64,000 nucleotides of DNA from Dryas octopetala. Its lineage: Eukaryota > Streptophyta > Magnoliopsida > Rosales > Rosaceae. Positions 12,123-21,927 of this stretch are shown here, piece after piece (the first letter of the stretch is position 1; every line of letters begins with the position of its first letter). The stretch is from assembly GCA_963921425.1 (NCBI GenBank), contig OY992832.1, positions 24,579,489-24,643,488 on the forward strand, in the 5' to 3' direction. Made by a program: the position numbers and the translations under genes. The notes under the pieces were generated by a model that saw only the letters and a program-made list of their open reading frames with translations, was not told the origin of the DNA and ran no database searches.

Positions 12123-12487
12123 CAATGCCAAAGAAACTACAACAATGACAAAATGAAGAGTAAAACAATAAAACACAACAGCAACTCAGACCCAAGTATA
12201 GAAAGCATGATAATGCTTTCTATTATAGTCTATAGACTTGCCCAAATAGCCACTGATATGGCAACACTTAATTAAAAAAATATTAAATAATTAAATTAAA
12301 AATATATCGGTACGGTACGGTATTTCACGGTATTGAAAGTTTCATACCTATACCATACCGATTTAGACTCGGTACGGTACGGTATCGGTACGGTATATAA
12401 TCAGTATTGTTTTTCAGTATAACATTGACACGGTACGGTATGGTACGGGTTCGGTTTCGGTATTTCGGTAATAAATGCCCACCTCTA
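11661..12487. mobile_element. Non-autonomous hAT-type element, 827 bp, with CGGTACGGTAT subterminal repeats
   Basis: Ends are TAGGGGTGGGCA and TGCCCACCTCTA (11 of 12 matching inverted). Flanks are CCAGTATT (11,653-11,660) and CCAGTATC (12,488-12,495), an 8-bp duplication with one mismatch. Both terminal ~170 bp are packed with GGTACGGTAT motifs and their inverse. The core (11,840-12,290) is AT-rich, has an AT dinucleotide run near 12,098-12,121 and no gene. Confidence 0.87.
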
Positions 12488-13530
12488 CCAGTATCAATGC
12501 ATAAGTGTGTTTTATTTTTTAAATCTACTCATTATACTTTTTTTTTTTTTTGTGAAATTTACAGTCATATATGGAGCCGACTGTGCATGTATATAATTTC
12601 TTTTTCTTTTGTAATCAAATTTTTATCAGCCCACGTTAATGAAAAAACGCATTGGACACGCCGCTCAGCGCACGCCGAATTTTTTTTCTTGTGTTTTACA
12701 ATGTGGACACTGCTAAACATTGACTATATTCACTGTGCAACAATTATAAAAATAGGCATAAACATGATATTTAAAGTCTTTTCTTACATAAACATGTCAA
12801 AAGTTCATAAAACACAAAAAATCACCTTTGTGAAGTCATATCAACCCTTGTCATATTTGTAATTGCAAAGTTATTGTCAAACAATAACTATCGGCTGTAA
12901 CGTAACTGTTGAACAGTGGCTATTGGGAATGTATAGCGCCTCATGTACACTTATTAGCACCTTTTTTTTTTTTGGGTCAATTTGAGTTTTTTTTTTTTTT
13001 ATATATATATATATAAAATATGGGTTTATATATCATTAGATGAACTTTTTTAACATTTGGAAACATTATGTGGGTTTATTTAACATTAGGGGGTGTAAAA
13101 TGAACTTCAAAATCATTTACTTCAATAAAAAACTATATTTTTTAAGAATAAAATTGTAAAATGAAATAATAAGGTAAAAAAAAGAAGAAAAAAACAACAG
13201 CAATAATTATCATGTAACGCATTTTCCTCTCCACTCAACAATTATCAAATGTGAAAAAGCCAATTGACACGCAATGAGGTGCGTATCAAGAGGTTAGTGT
13301 TAAACAAATTAAACAGAAAGAAGAAAGGGGTGTTGGAATTAATTGCTTGTCCAACAAGTAAGTACCCTATTAATTGTGGTCCATATAACAATCCCGATCT
13401 AATAAGAATTATAATTGATATAATCATAATAATAAAAGGATATGGGTTAGTTTCCTAATCTATATCTACTATGATGGACGGTAGAGATTAAATGAATTAT
13501 AATGGGAAAACTCGGTCCTCTCTCTTCCTA
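12488..13530. other. Intergenic, no gene recognised
   Basis: AT-rich, with several T-runs (12,537-12,551; 12,962-12,974; 12,989-13,000). Nothing with protein similarity seen. Confidence 0.6.
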
Positions 13531-13532
13531 GC

Positions 13533-13540
13533 TATAAATA
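13533..13540 (+). promoter_or_regulatory. TATA-box candidate
   Basis: TATAAATA, 80 bp before an ATG at 13,620 that opens a short frame ending at a GT splice-donor-like site. Confidence 0.35.
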
Positions 13541-13619
13541 TGTAAGCTATTCCATCTTAAACCTACCGAGACACAAAATACACTTTAAGAAATTGGTTTA
13601 TAGGATAAGGGAGAAAAAT

Positions 13620-13702
13620 ATGAATTTCAGTTCTCAGGATTTTGAGAACAACTCGCCGTTAATTATTATTCCGCATTTAAATACCGAGTCTCATGGATCA
13701 AG
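13620..13702 (+). CDS. Possible first exon of an unrecognised small gene
   Basis: ATG at 13,620 opens a 27-codon frame (begins MNFSSQDFENN) that ends at AAG|GTATGT, a consensus donor. A TATA box candidate sits 80 bp upstream. I do not recognise the protein. It lies just upstream of the VPS24-like exons in the same orientation, so it could be the start of a chimeric transcript, or chance. No continuation could be proven. Confidence 0.25.
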
Positions 13703-13852
13703 GTATGTATTTATGGTTAATTGAATTTCAGCCTTAAATAATTATGAGAATCATGAACTTCTAGATCTTGGATTTATGAATTGAGTCTAATGATTTACTC
13801 AATATAAAGTTTACAAGGGAAAGCCATGAAGGCCCATAAGGGAAAAGGGGAT

Positions 13853-14180
13853 CTAATGAAGAAGGGGCCTCTGGTGGCTATTACGATGCAAAGGAGATGA
13901 CCAAGGTATTCCTGTGTTATTGATCTTTCATGAGAAGCATAAGAAAAAAAAAATAAAACAAAATAAAAAACAAGTCTTTCATGCATAAATGAAAAGAAAA
14001 TATTGCTGCAAAAGCATATTCTATGAATTAACGCAATAAATCTAGGCAGGGGTAGTTGAAGACATTGTAAATGATAGTCTTTACACAGCACTTGACGGCT
14101 CAGAGGATATAGAAGAGGAGATAGATGAAGAAGCTGACAAGGTTTTGACTGTTATAGAAGAAGAACACTACAAGAAATAA
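13853..14180 (+). pseudogene. VPS24: VPS24 (ESCRT-III/CHMP3-type) fragment, broken
   Basis: Two blocks match the C-terminal half of plant VPS24. The first is 13,853-13,905: LMKKGPLVAITMQ, then a small deletion and frame change, then EMTK ending at a GT donor. The second is 14,046-14,180: AGVVEDIVNDSLYTALD, then EDIEEEIDEEADKVLT. They are separated by a 140-bp intron bounded by GT..AG, so this is a genomic fragment and not a processed copy. VPS24 polymerises on endosomes in the ESCRT-III complex. The N-terminal exons are absent and the C-terminus is lost: after DKVLTVI the sequence leaves the family and meets a CACTACAAGAAA end at 14,169. Confidence 0.75.
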
Positions 14181-14250
14181 CCCTTATAATGACTGATCAG
14201 AGGGATCTGATCTTATTCTGTCACTTTTGGTTAACAAGTAGAAACTCTTA
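14169..14250 (+). mobile_element. Possible CACTA-type left end abutting the VPS24 fragment
   Basis: CACTACAAGAAATAACCC matches the first 12 bases of the CACTA TIR used elsewhere in this window. It is followed by a short palindrome, GATCAGAGGGATCTGATC, as in subterminal hairpins. VPS24 similarity stops within a few codons of this point. No matching right end was found in the window, so the element is truncated or the match is chance. Confidence 0.4.
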
Positions 14251-14618
14251 ATGTTGAATGTTATTTTTGCCACATAAAGAGACTCTTGGTTGTTATAATT
14301 TATATATAATAATTCAACTTTAATTTTTAATTAACTTTATAACTCAAACATCCGTGACTTGATATTTTGTATATTACTTTTGTATTTTTTATGTATTAAT
14401 TTTAGGCTTAATTAGACATACATCCATTTTGGGAGACCCAATTTGATATTACCCCATTTTTTTTGAAAAATTAGATATACACCCATTTTTTAATTTGCTA
14501 AGTAAGATTATCCATTTTCAGTAGAAAATTCATTTTGTGATTTCCTCTTTTACCCTTTAAGTTGAAAAAAAGTAATTTTAATTTTGTCAATTAATGCCTT
14601 ATTTCAAAGTATTATCAT

Positions 14619-15210
14619 TGTTCGTATGACTAATCATCTCGGCATAACGACAAGTCACACAAGGCCCAACACCATGCTGTTTGGGCCTAGACCCAAAAGA
14701 CTAAGCCCTTCCTGGGCTCCTAGCCCATGATCCACTAGGCTCCGGCCTCATGGGCTCCGGCCCCCTGGGCCCCCGGCCCGTGTCAATTCACTCGGATCCT
14801 CGAGACCGGTGACACGTGGCGCTCCTGCAGTGCAAGTCATCACAAGAGACACGTGTCATCACCGGATTGGTTGACACTCTTCCAAAGGTACTATAAAAGA
14901 GGTACCTTCTTGTCACAAAAAGGACAACTGAAATCATTATTATACTATTCACTCACTCTGCTCTCAGATCTCTCTGAACACTGACTTGAGCGTCGGAGGA
15001 CCTTTGGCCGGCACCACACCGGTGCCCTTCCCGCTCACTTTTGTGTACCTGTGCAGGGTGCTTTGGATATCATTCTCTCTCGTTACTCACCAGTCGGACC
15101 CAGCTACCCGTTCCTGCCCCACTTCGACGTGTCATCCGCTCAGTGGTGGGTCAACGGGCCTACGTGGTTCGACTCGACGTTGACTGCTCTACCATTTTTG
15201 GGCATCAACA
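14619..15210 (+). repeat. 5' LTR (592 bp)
   Basis: Starts TGTTCGTATGAC and ends GGGCATCAACA. Contains a TATA box (TATAAAAG at 14,892-14,899) inside the short palindrome AGGTACTATAAAAGAGGTACC. Around 14,738-14,785 there are three degenerate 15-bp units of the GGCTCCGGCCTCATG type. Confidence 0.95.
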
Positions 15211-15211
15211 G

Positions 15212-15230
15212 TTTGGCGCCGTCTGTGGGA
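15212..15230 (+). promoter_or_regulatory. Primer-binding site of the gypsy element
   Basis: Directly after the LTR: GTTTGGCGCCGTCTGTGGGA. The first nine bases TGGCGCCGT are complementary to the 3' end of plant tRNA-Asp(GTC). The rest diverges, so the exact primer is uncertain. Confidence 0.6.
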
Positions 15231-15283
15231 AACTTACAACTTTTCCCCATTGAATTCTCTACCCTCAGTTGAGGTGCAAAAAC

Positions 15284-15357
15284 CTTCCGAGCTTCCGAGC
15301 TCCCGAGCTTCCGAGCTCCCTAGCTTCCGAACTTCCTAGCCTCCGAGCTACCGACCC
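15284..15357 (+). repeat. CTTCCGAG tandem repeat in the leader before gag
   Basis: Short direct repeats of the type GAGCTTCCGAGCTCC fill the untranslated leader up to 6 bp before the Gag-Pol ATG. Confidence 0.75.
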
Positions 15358-15362
15358 TCACA

Positions 15363-18300
15363 ATGTCTGACGGAGGTCCTATCCTCGACCAAGTCGACAA
15401 CACCCCGCTGGTTGACAAGCGAGGTAAGAAGACTGCCGAATCTGATCAGGAAGAGTACATCCAGCGTTTGGAGGCTCAGCTCCAACGAACCCAGGAACAG
15501 CTCGACCTCCAAAAAGGTGCAACACAGCTTTATGAGCGACTCCTCCGTGACAGGGAAGGACATACCACTCCCCGGAGTGGTGAGAGGAGGAACCCCCATG
15601 ACAGGGACGAGCACACCACTCTCCGGAGTGGTGAGATGAGGGATCCCCCCCGAAGGGACCAAAATGTTCCCCGCCAATTGGATGTAGGGCAAGGTAGCCA
15701 TCCGCCCCCAGGTTTCCAAAAGAGACTTGTCCACCCGGTCAGCCGGGCTCGATCTGGCGAGCATCCTACCCGCTCTGAGGAGTTCCACATTTACCGGGAC
15801 TGTCGTCATCTGCTCGACGACAACCGCTCTCGGCGAGAAGAGCAGCGGACGAACCGGGGCGAATCCAACCCGCGTCCCCGAGACTTGGAGGAGGAGCAGG
15901 GGCGATCCAACCCGCGCCCCCGAGACTTGGAGGAAGAGCAGGCCCCCCGTCCCAAGCGACGACGGGGAGAAGAGCAGGTCCTCTCAGCTGGGCGCCGCGC
16001 AGAAAGTAACACTTATATAAGTGAACAAGTCGCTGACTCCGGTAACAGCGGCTCTCTTCCACCAGACCAGCTCCAGCAACTTCTCATGGACATCAGTGAG
16101 CGCCTGAAAAGAGTGGAAGGAGGAAGTCGGGGTGGGCACCCATCTTTAGAAACAAGGGAGCTGCCTGGACCTTTCACAGCTCGCATCCTATCCGCTCCTC
16201 CGGTTGGCGACGTCCGACCTCCCAAAATCACTCCATACACAGGGAAGGAAGACCCATATGATCACCTCATGAGTTTCAGATCCGCTCTGGAATCTAAAGG
16301 TGCTGATGACATTACGAAGTGTCGAATCTTCCCTTCCACCCTCTCTGGCAGTGCAAGGGACTGGTTCTACCAACTTCCTCCGGGCTCGGTTGATTGCTTC
16401 AACGAGCTCCGAGAGCTCTTCCTGGGCCAGTATATCATCCAGACCGATAGAATCTACACCACGGATGACCTGACTCGAGTCCGACAGGGCAGCAGGGAAT
16501 CCCTCCGGGAGTACATCACTCGATTTCAGCTAGAACGATCCCGGTGTCGCGACTGTGATGAGAAGGTAGCCTTCGCTGCTTTCAAGGGTGGTCTCCTAGA
16601 GGGGGACTTCTTGTTCGAACTCAACCGCCGCAATCCGCGCACCTACAAAGAACTTATGCAAGAGGCCATTGCCTATGCTACTGCGGAATTCAAAACATAT
16701 GGGAAGAAGCCGCCCACCATGGATCGCCCAAGTACCGACCAGGCCATCATAGTGCCACCCCAGCCCAAGCCCTACTCGGGTAATCAGCATGGGGGGTCCG
16801 GGAAAAAGTTCAGTAAATTCACCAAGAAGCAATTTGGTGATGGTAGAGGTGGAGGGCAACGAAGGGAGGAAACTTATCAGACATCCTACGCCTCCAGGTT
16901 CAAAGTCTATACAATTCTCACTGTTACTTATACAGAATTGTATCCTCAGATCAAAGACATACTTCCCAAGCTCCCACCCCGCCCACCACAAACACGGTAC
17001 CGGGCCAACAAGAACTTCTTTTGCCTTTATCATAATGACCATGGCCATGACACCGAGGCATGCAGAGCCTTTAAAGAGGCAATAGAAACTTTGGTACAGG
17101 AAGGAAAATTGGATGGCTTTATAGACAAGGAGGCCACCGAGAAGGCCAAGGCCGAAGGACAACGACGGGGGCGGGTCAATACCATCTGTGGGGGCCCGAC
17201 CCTCGCTGGCAACTCCAACAGGGCTAGGAAGGAATACGCCCGAAGTGCTCAGCAATGCTCCGGCGTTATGGCTGTAGACCTCCACCGTGGAAAAAAGACT
17301 CCTAAGCTCGGGTGGTCGCCCATTTCCTTTGCCGAGGAAGAGGAACGCGATTTGATCTTCCCACACGATGACCCCTTGGTCATTGAAGCCACCATAGCTA
17401 ATTTTGATGTGGCTCGGATCCTTGTCGATTGTGGTAGCTCCGTCAACATCCTCTTCGCCTCCGCCTTCACAGCTCTTGGGATTGACCAAGAGAGGCTTGA
17501 CCGGTCGGTCGCTCCTTTACTTAGCTTTTCGGGCAATATGGTCACCCCTCTTGGCGGGATCTACCTTCCACTCACCCTTGGGAGGTATCCTTCGTCCGCT
17601 ACCACAACCACTCAGTTTTTGGTGGTCGACTGCCCCACAGCGTACAACGTCATCCTGGGACGACCAGCCCTTAACCAACTAAAGGTCATGATTTCCACTC
17701 ACTTGCTTTTGATCAAGTTCCCGACCCCATGTGGCACGGGGTTAGTCAAAGGCAACCAAGTGTCAGCCAGGTCCTGCTATACGACTTCCGTCAAGAAGAA
17801 GAAAGAGGCCATGCCCTCTATGGCTGTTTCGGTCTCCCCCACTTGCCATACCCCGGATCTTCCCGAAGATCCTCGTGATTCATCTTTCAGAGCCATCGCC
17901 CAACCAGATGACAGTCATGTGGAGGAAGTGCTCATCTCACCTGCCTACCCGGACCGCAAGGTACGGGTCGGAACTCAACTCAGTATTGCCCTCCGAGACG
18001 ACCTCATCAACTTCCTTCGTGCCAATGCTGAAGTCTTTGCCTGGTCCTATGATGACATGCCTGGGATCTCTCCGGAGGTGATCTCCCATCGCCTAAGTCT
18101 TAATCCGCGGCACCGCCCCGTCCGCCAAAAACGCAGGCAGTACAAGCCCGAAATCTATGCCGCTATGAAAGAAGAAGTCGACAAATTACAGAAAATTGGT
18201 TTCATCCGCGAGGTTTCCTACCCGGATTGGCTGGCCAATGTTGTGATGGTCAAAAAATCAAATGGCAAGTGGCGGATGTGCGTCGACTTCACCGACCTCA

Positions 18301-21164
18301 ACAAGGCCTGCCCCAAGGATAGCTTTCCTCTTCCACGAATTGACCAACTGGTTGATGCCACAGCAGGCCATGCACTCCTTAGTTTCATGGACGCCTACTC
18401 CGGCTATAACCAAATCCTTATGCACAACTCCGACCAGGACAATACGGCCTTCATCACTGACAGGGGCCTATATTGTTACAAAGTCATGCCTTTCGGACTC
18501 AAAAATGCCGGGGCCACCTACCAGCGTTTGGTCAACTCCATTTTTTCAGAGTACATTGGTAAGTCCATGGAGGTCTATGTGGACGACATGCTTGTCAAGA
18601 GTGTCCGGGCGGAGGACCACGTCCAAAAACTCTCTGAGATGTTTTCCGTGCTCAAGAAGTACCAAATGCGCCTGAACCCTGCCAAGTGCACGTTCGGCGT
18701 ATTTTCGGGAAAATTCCTTGGCTTCATGGTGAGCCAAAGGGGGATCGAGGCCAACCCTGAAAAAATCAAGGCCTTGATCGATATGCAATCTCCCAGGACT
18801 CAGAAGGAAGTGCAAAGCCTAACGGGCAGGGTCGCCGCCTTGACACGATTCATATCCAAGGCCACCGACCGTTGCGCCCCATTCTTCAAAACCCTTAAGG
18901 CTCGGACAAAATACATTGACTGGACTCCGGAGTGTGAGCAGGCCTTCCAAGATCTAAAAGAGTACATGGGCAAATCACCTCTACTTTCTAAACCCGAGCC
19001 AGGGGAAGAGCTACTCCTCTACTTGTCCGTTTCCCTGACAGCCACCAGCTCAGTCCTCATTCGACTTAAGGATAGGGTTGAGCACCCGGTGTACTATACC
19101 AGCAAGGCCCTGCAAGATGCTGAGACCAGGTATCCAGAGATAGAAAAATTAGCCCTTGCCTTGGTCACATCAGCCCGGCGCCTCCGCCCATACTTCCAGG
19201 CTCATCCTATCGTGGTTCTCACCAATCAACCACTTAGGCAAGTATTGCAGCGGCCTGAGGTCTCTGGCCGGCTTATCAAATGGTCCATTGAGCTGAGCGA
19301 ATTTGACATTTCCTACCGCCCCCGGCCCGCGATCAAGGGACAAGCCATTGCAGACTTCATTTCAGAGTCTACCTTCCTACCCGAAGCTGAGCCCTCCTCC
19401 GCCATTGTGTCGACCACCGACCCACCAAGTTCTTCTACTCCAGCTATCCGGTCGGATCGCCCGATCTGGTCTTTATATGTTGATGGATCTTCTAATCAAC
19501 AGGGCAGTGGAGCCGGACTTGTTTTGATCGCCCCTGACCAGACCACCATTGAGTATGCTCTTCGATTCGGCTTCCAGGCATCCAACAATGAGGCTGAATA
19601 TGAGGCCCTCATTGCCGGCTTATCTTTGGCACTACATATGGACGTTGAGCAACTCCGAATCTATAGCGATTCTCAACTTGTGGTGAACCAGGTCACGCAG
19701 GAATACCAGACCAAGGGTGAGCGCATGGCCGCCTACTTCACCAAAGTTCAAAGCCTACTCAATCAATTCTCAGCATACCAGCTCATACAAATCCCTAGGG
19801 CGGACAATGAAAGGGCGGATGCCCTAGCTCGCCTTGCCTCGGCAGTCGACCATGAACCTGGGAGGTCTGTCCCAGTTGAGTTCTTACCTCAGCGCAGCAT
19901 TGATGTTATGGAAGTCTGCCAATCTGCGCAACAAGCTAGTTGGATGGACCCTCTTCTTGCATTTCTTAAGCATGGGAACCCGCCCGCGGACAAGGCTGAG
20001 GCTCGGCGCCTTCGCCATAGAGCTTCCCGGTACACCATTATCAACGACAAGTTATACAAGCGGGGCTTCTCCCTGCCATACTTGCGCTGCCTTACCCCCG
20101 AACAAGGCGACTACATCCTCCGGGAGATCCATGAAGGGGTCTGCGGCAATCATGCAGGAGCCTACTCTTTAGCCCACAAGGCCATCCGCCAAGGCTATTA
20201 TTGGCCGACCCTCCGCGCTGATGCAAGGAAGCTCACCCAGAAATGCATCAAGTGCCAAAAATTTGCAACTTTTCCGCACCAACCACCTGAGCCCCTAACT
20301 ACCATGAACAGTCCTTGGCCCTTTGCCCAATGGGGCATTGACTTAATCGGACCTATGACTGAGGGGAAGGGCAAGGTCAAAATGGCAGTCGTCGCAGTGG
20401 ACTACTTCACTAAGTGGGCAGAGGCCGAGCCCTTGGCAAAGGCAACCACCCAGACCATCAAGAGCTTTGTATGGAAGAACATAATTTGCCGCTTTGGTCT
20501 CCCTTACGCCATTATCACTGACAATGGCAAGCAGTTTGACAACAAAGAGTTCAAATCATTTTGCTCCGCATTCAACATCAAGGTTTTCTTTGCCTCTCCT
20601 GGTCATCCTCAGGCCAACGGGCAGGTCGAGGCAGTCAACAAGACCATTAAACATACCTTGAAGACCAAGCTTGATGCAAAGAAGGGCAAGTGGCCTGACC
20701 TCCTACCCGAAGTCTTATGGTCCTACCGGACGACCTGTCGATCCTCGACCGGGGAAACCCCATTTTCTTTGGCCTTTGCTTCTGAAGCCGTCATCCCAGT
20801 TGAGGTCGGGCTTGCCTCTTACCGCCTCGACACATTTCAGCCTGAGCACAATGCTGACCAGCTAGCTCTCAGTCTCGACCTAGCTGAAGAGCATCGGGCC
20901 CAGGCTGAGCTACACAAGTATGCCTACCAGCAACGGGCCACTCGATACTACAATTCTAAAGTTAAGCCTCGCCACTTCCGAGTGGGGGACTGGGTCCTGC
21001 GCAGCACTACCTTGGCCAAAACGGGTGCTCTGAAACCTAATTGGGAAGGACCGTATGAAATTATTGAAGTCATCCGCCCAGGCACATATAGGCTCCGCGC
21101 CACAACCGGCAAGGAACTCGGCCACCCTTGGCACGCCGAGCACCTCCGCTACTTTTACAAGTAG
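15363..21164 (+). CDS. Gag-Pol polyprotein, Tat-group Ty3/gypsy, 1,933 aa, uninterrupted
   Basis: The single frame starts at the first ATG after the leader. Domains in order: charged N-terminus with two short internal duplications (repeated HTT.RSGE and NPRPRDLEEEQ); retrotransposon Gag core at about 287-430; a CCHC-variant knuckle C554-x2-H-x4-H-x4-C567; aspartic protease motif D689-C-G; reverse transcriptase about 935-1,110 with YVDD at 1,072; gypsy RNase H about 1,215-1,310; a second, archaeal-like RNase H about 1,368-1,492 starting LYVDGSS (D1374); integrase with HHCC zinc site about 1,587-1,630, catalytic D1660, D1720 and E1756 (35 residues between the last two), and a GPY/F module at 1,896. 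No chromodomain. All catalytic residues I can identify are present, so the copy may be autonomous. Gag and Pol are fused without a frameshift. Confidence 0.95.
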   Translation: MSDGGPILDQVDNTPLVDKRGKKTAESDQEEYIQRLEAQLQRTQEQLDLQKGATQLYERLLRDREGHTTPRSGERRNPHDRDEHTTLRSGEMRDPPRRDQNVPRQLDVGQGSHPPPGFQKRLVHPVSRARSGEHPTRSEEFHIYRDCRHLLDDNRSRREEQRTNRGESNPRPRDLEEEQGRSNPRPRDLEEEQAPRPKRRRGEEQVLSAGRRAESNTYISEQVADSGNSGSLPPDQLQQLLMDISERLKRVEGGSRGGHPSLETRELPGPFTARILSAPPVGDVRPPKITPYTGKEDPYDHLMSFRSALESKGADDITKCRIFPSTLSGSARDWFYQLPPGSVDCFNELRELFLGQYIIQTDRIYTTDDLTRVRQGSRESLREYITRFQLERSRCRDCDEKVAFAAFKGGLLEGDFLFELNRRNPRTYKELMQEAIAYATAEFKTYGKKPPTMDRPSTDQAIIVPPQPKPYSGNQHGGSGKKFSKFTKKQFGDGRGGGQRREETYQTSYASRFKVYTILTVTYTELYPQIKDILPKLPPRPPQTRYRANKNFFCLYHNDHGHDTEACRAFKEAIETLVQEGKLDGFIDKEATEKAKAEGQRRGRVNTICGGPTLAGNSNRARKEYARSAQQCSGVMAVDLHRGKKTPKLGWSPISFAEEEERDLIFPHDDPLVIEATIANFDVARILVDCGSSVNILFASAFTALGIDQERLDRSVAPLLSFSGNMVTPLGGIYLPLTLGRYPSSATTTTQFLVVDCPTAYNVILGRPALNQLKVMISTHLLLIKFPTPCGTGLVKGNQVSARSCYTTSVKKKKEAMPSMAVSVSPTCHTPDLPEDPRDSSFRAIAQPDDSHVEEVLISPAYPDRKVRVGTQLSIALRDDLINFLRANAEVFAWSYDDMPGISPEVISHRLSLNPRHRPVRQKRRQYKPEIYAAMKEEVDKLQKIGFIREVSYPDWLANVVMVKKSNGKWRMCVDFTDLNKACPKDSFPLPRIDQLVDATAGHALLSFMDAYSGYNQILMHNSDQDNTAFITDRGLYCYKVMPFGLKNAGATYQRLVNSIFSEYIGKSMEVYVDDMLVKSVRAEDHVQKLSEMFSVLKKYQMRLNPAKCTFGVFSGKFLGFMVSQRGIEANPEKIKALIDMQSPRTQKEVQSLTGRVAALTRFISKATDRCAPFFKTLKARTKYIDWTPECEQAFQDLKEYMGKSPLLSKPEPGEELLLYLSVSLTATSSVLIRLKDRVEHPVYYTSKALQDAETRYPEIEKLALALVTSARRLRPYFQAHPIVVLTNQPLRQVLQRPEVSGRLIKWSIELSEFDISYRPRPAIKGQAIADFISESTFLPEAEPSSAIVSTTDPPSSSTPAIRSDRPIWSLYVDGSSNQQGSGAGLVLIAPDQTTIEYALRFGFQASNNEAEYEALIAGLSLALHMDVEQLRIYSDSQLVVNQVTQEYQTKGERMAAYFTKVQSLLNQFSAYQLIQIPRADNERADALARLASAVDHEPGRSVPVEFLPQRSIDVMEVCQSAQQASWMDPLLAFLKHGNPPADKAEARRLRHRASRYTIINDKLYKRGFSLPYLRCLTPEQGDYILREIHEGVCGNHAGAYSLAHKAIRQGYYWPTLRADARKLTQKCIKCQKFATFPHQPPEPLTTMNSPWPFAQWGIDLIGPMTEGKGKVKMAVVAVDYFTKWAEAEPLAKATTQTIKSFVWKNIICRFGLPYAIITDNGKQFDNKEFKSFCSAFNIKVFFASPGHPQANGQVEAVNKTIKHTLKTKLDAKKGKWPDLLPEVLWSYRTTCRSSTGETPFSLAFASEAVIPVEVGLASYRLDTFQPEHNADQLALSLDLAEEHRAQAELHKYAYQQRATRYYNSKVKPRHFRVGDWVLRSTTLAKTGALKPNWEGPYEIIEVIRPGTYRLRATTGKELGHPWHAEHLRYFYK

Positions 21165-21230
21165 ACAAATGTTGTACCCCCCGGGGACTTTTTTCAATTT
21201 TATCTATGTTATCACTTTCAATAAATACAA

Positions 21231-21720
21231 GTCCTACCACGGACACGTTTTTCTTCATTTTTATTTTAAGTGTTAAATGGCTGTATGGACCCCCGGGCCA
21301 TCAGACATCCGACCCTGCCCATATCCGCCCCATGCATTCAAGGGAAGCTAAGTACCATGCATTCAGGGCGCGGCTATGGCAAATGCATTCAAGGGAAACT
21401 AAGTACCATGCATTCACGGCAGTCCTACCACGGACACATTTTTCTTCATTTTTATTCAAAGTGTTAATTGGCTGTATGGACCCCCGGGCCATCAGACATC
21501 CGACCCTGCCCATATCCGCCCATGCATTCAAGGGAAGCTAAGTACCATGCATTAAGGGCGCGGCTATGGCACATGCATTCAAGGGAACTTAAGTACCATG
21601 CATTCAAGGGAAAATCAATCTCATGCATTCAAGGGAAACTAAGTACCATGCATTCAGAGAAAAATCAATTTCATGCATCCAAGGGAAACTAAGTACCATG
21701 CATTCGATAAAATTCTGCAA
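21231..21720 (+). repeat. 191-bp tandem duplication and CATGCATTCAAGGGAA short repeats after pol
   Basis: GTCCTACCACGGACAC occurs at 21,231 and 21,422, the start of two near-identical ~191-bp units. They are followed by shorter repeats built on CATGCATTCAAGGGAAACT. Amplified tandem repeats between pol and the 3' LTR are a known habit of Tat-group elements such as Retand. Confidence 0.9.
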
Positions 21721-21927
21721 TACCATGTATTCAAAAGAAGGGCATCCTACCCCATAACGGGTCGGACACCCTCCAAATCATCCAAATAACAATTAAGTAC
21801 AAAAACTTAATAATCAAAAGAGTTTGCAAGTTGGCACGGGCCACATCCGACCCGACCATACAACTCAAATCAAAATAGGGTAATGGTCCGCCCACCCCTG
21901 CCCCCGGGCCATAAGTGCAACAGATGC

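Noticed and set aside
12407-12862. 151-codon plus-strand frame
   Set aside because: It crosses the right end and target duplication of the hAT element and has no known domain, so it cannot be a conserved gene.
15348-16240. Several minus-strand open frames of 60-150 codons across gag
   Set aside because: Shadows of the GC-rich gag coding sequence; no starts with context, no similarity.
16596-17489. 297-codon open frame on the minus strand inside gag-pol
   Set aside because: It is complementary to the Gag/protease coding region, has no domain character, and follows from codon bias of the real frame. The true antisense gene lies downstream of pol.
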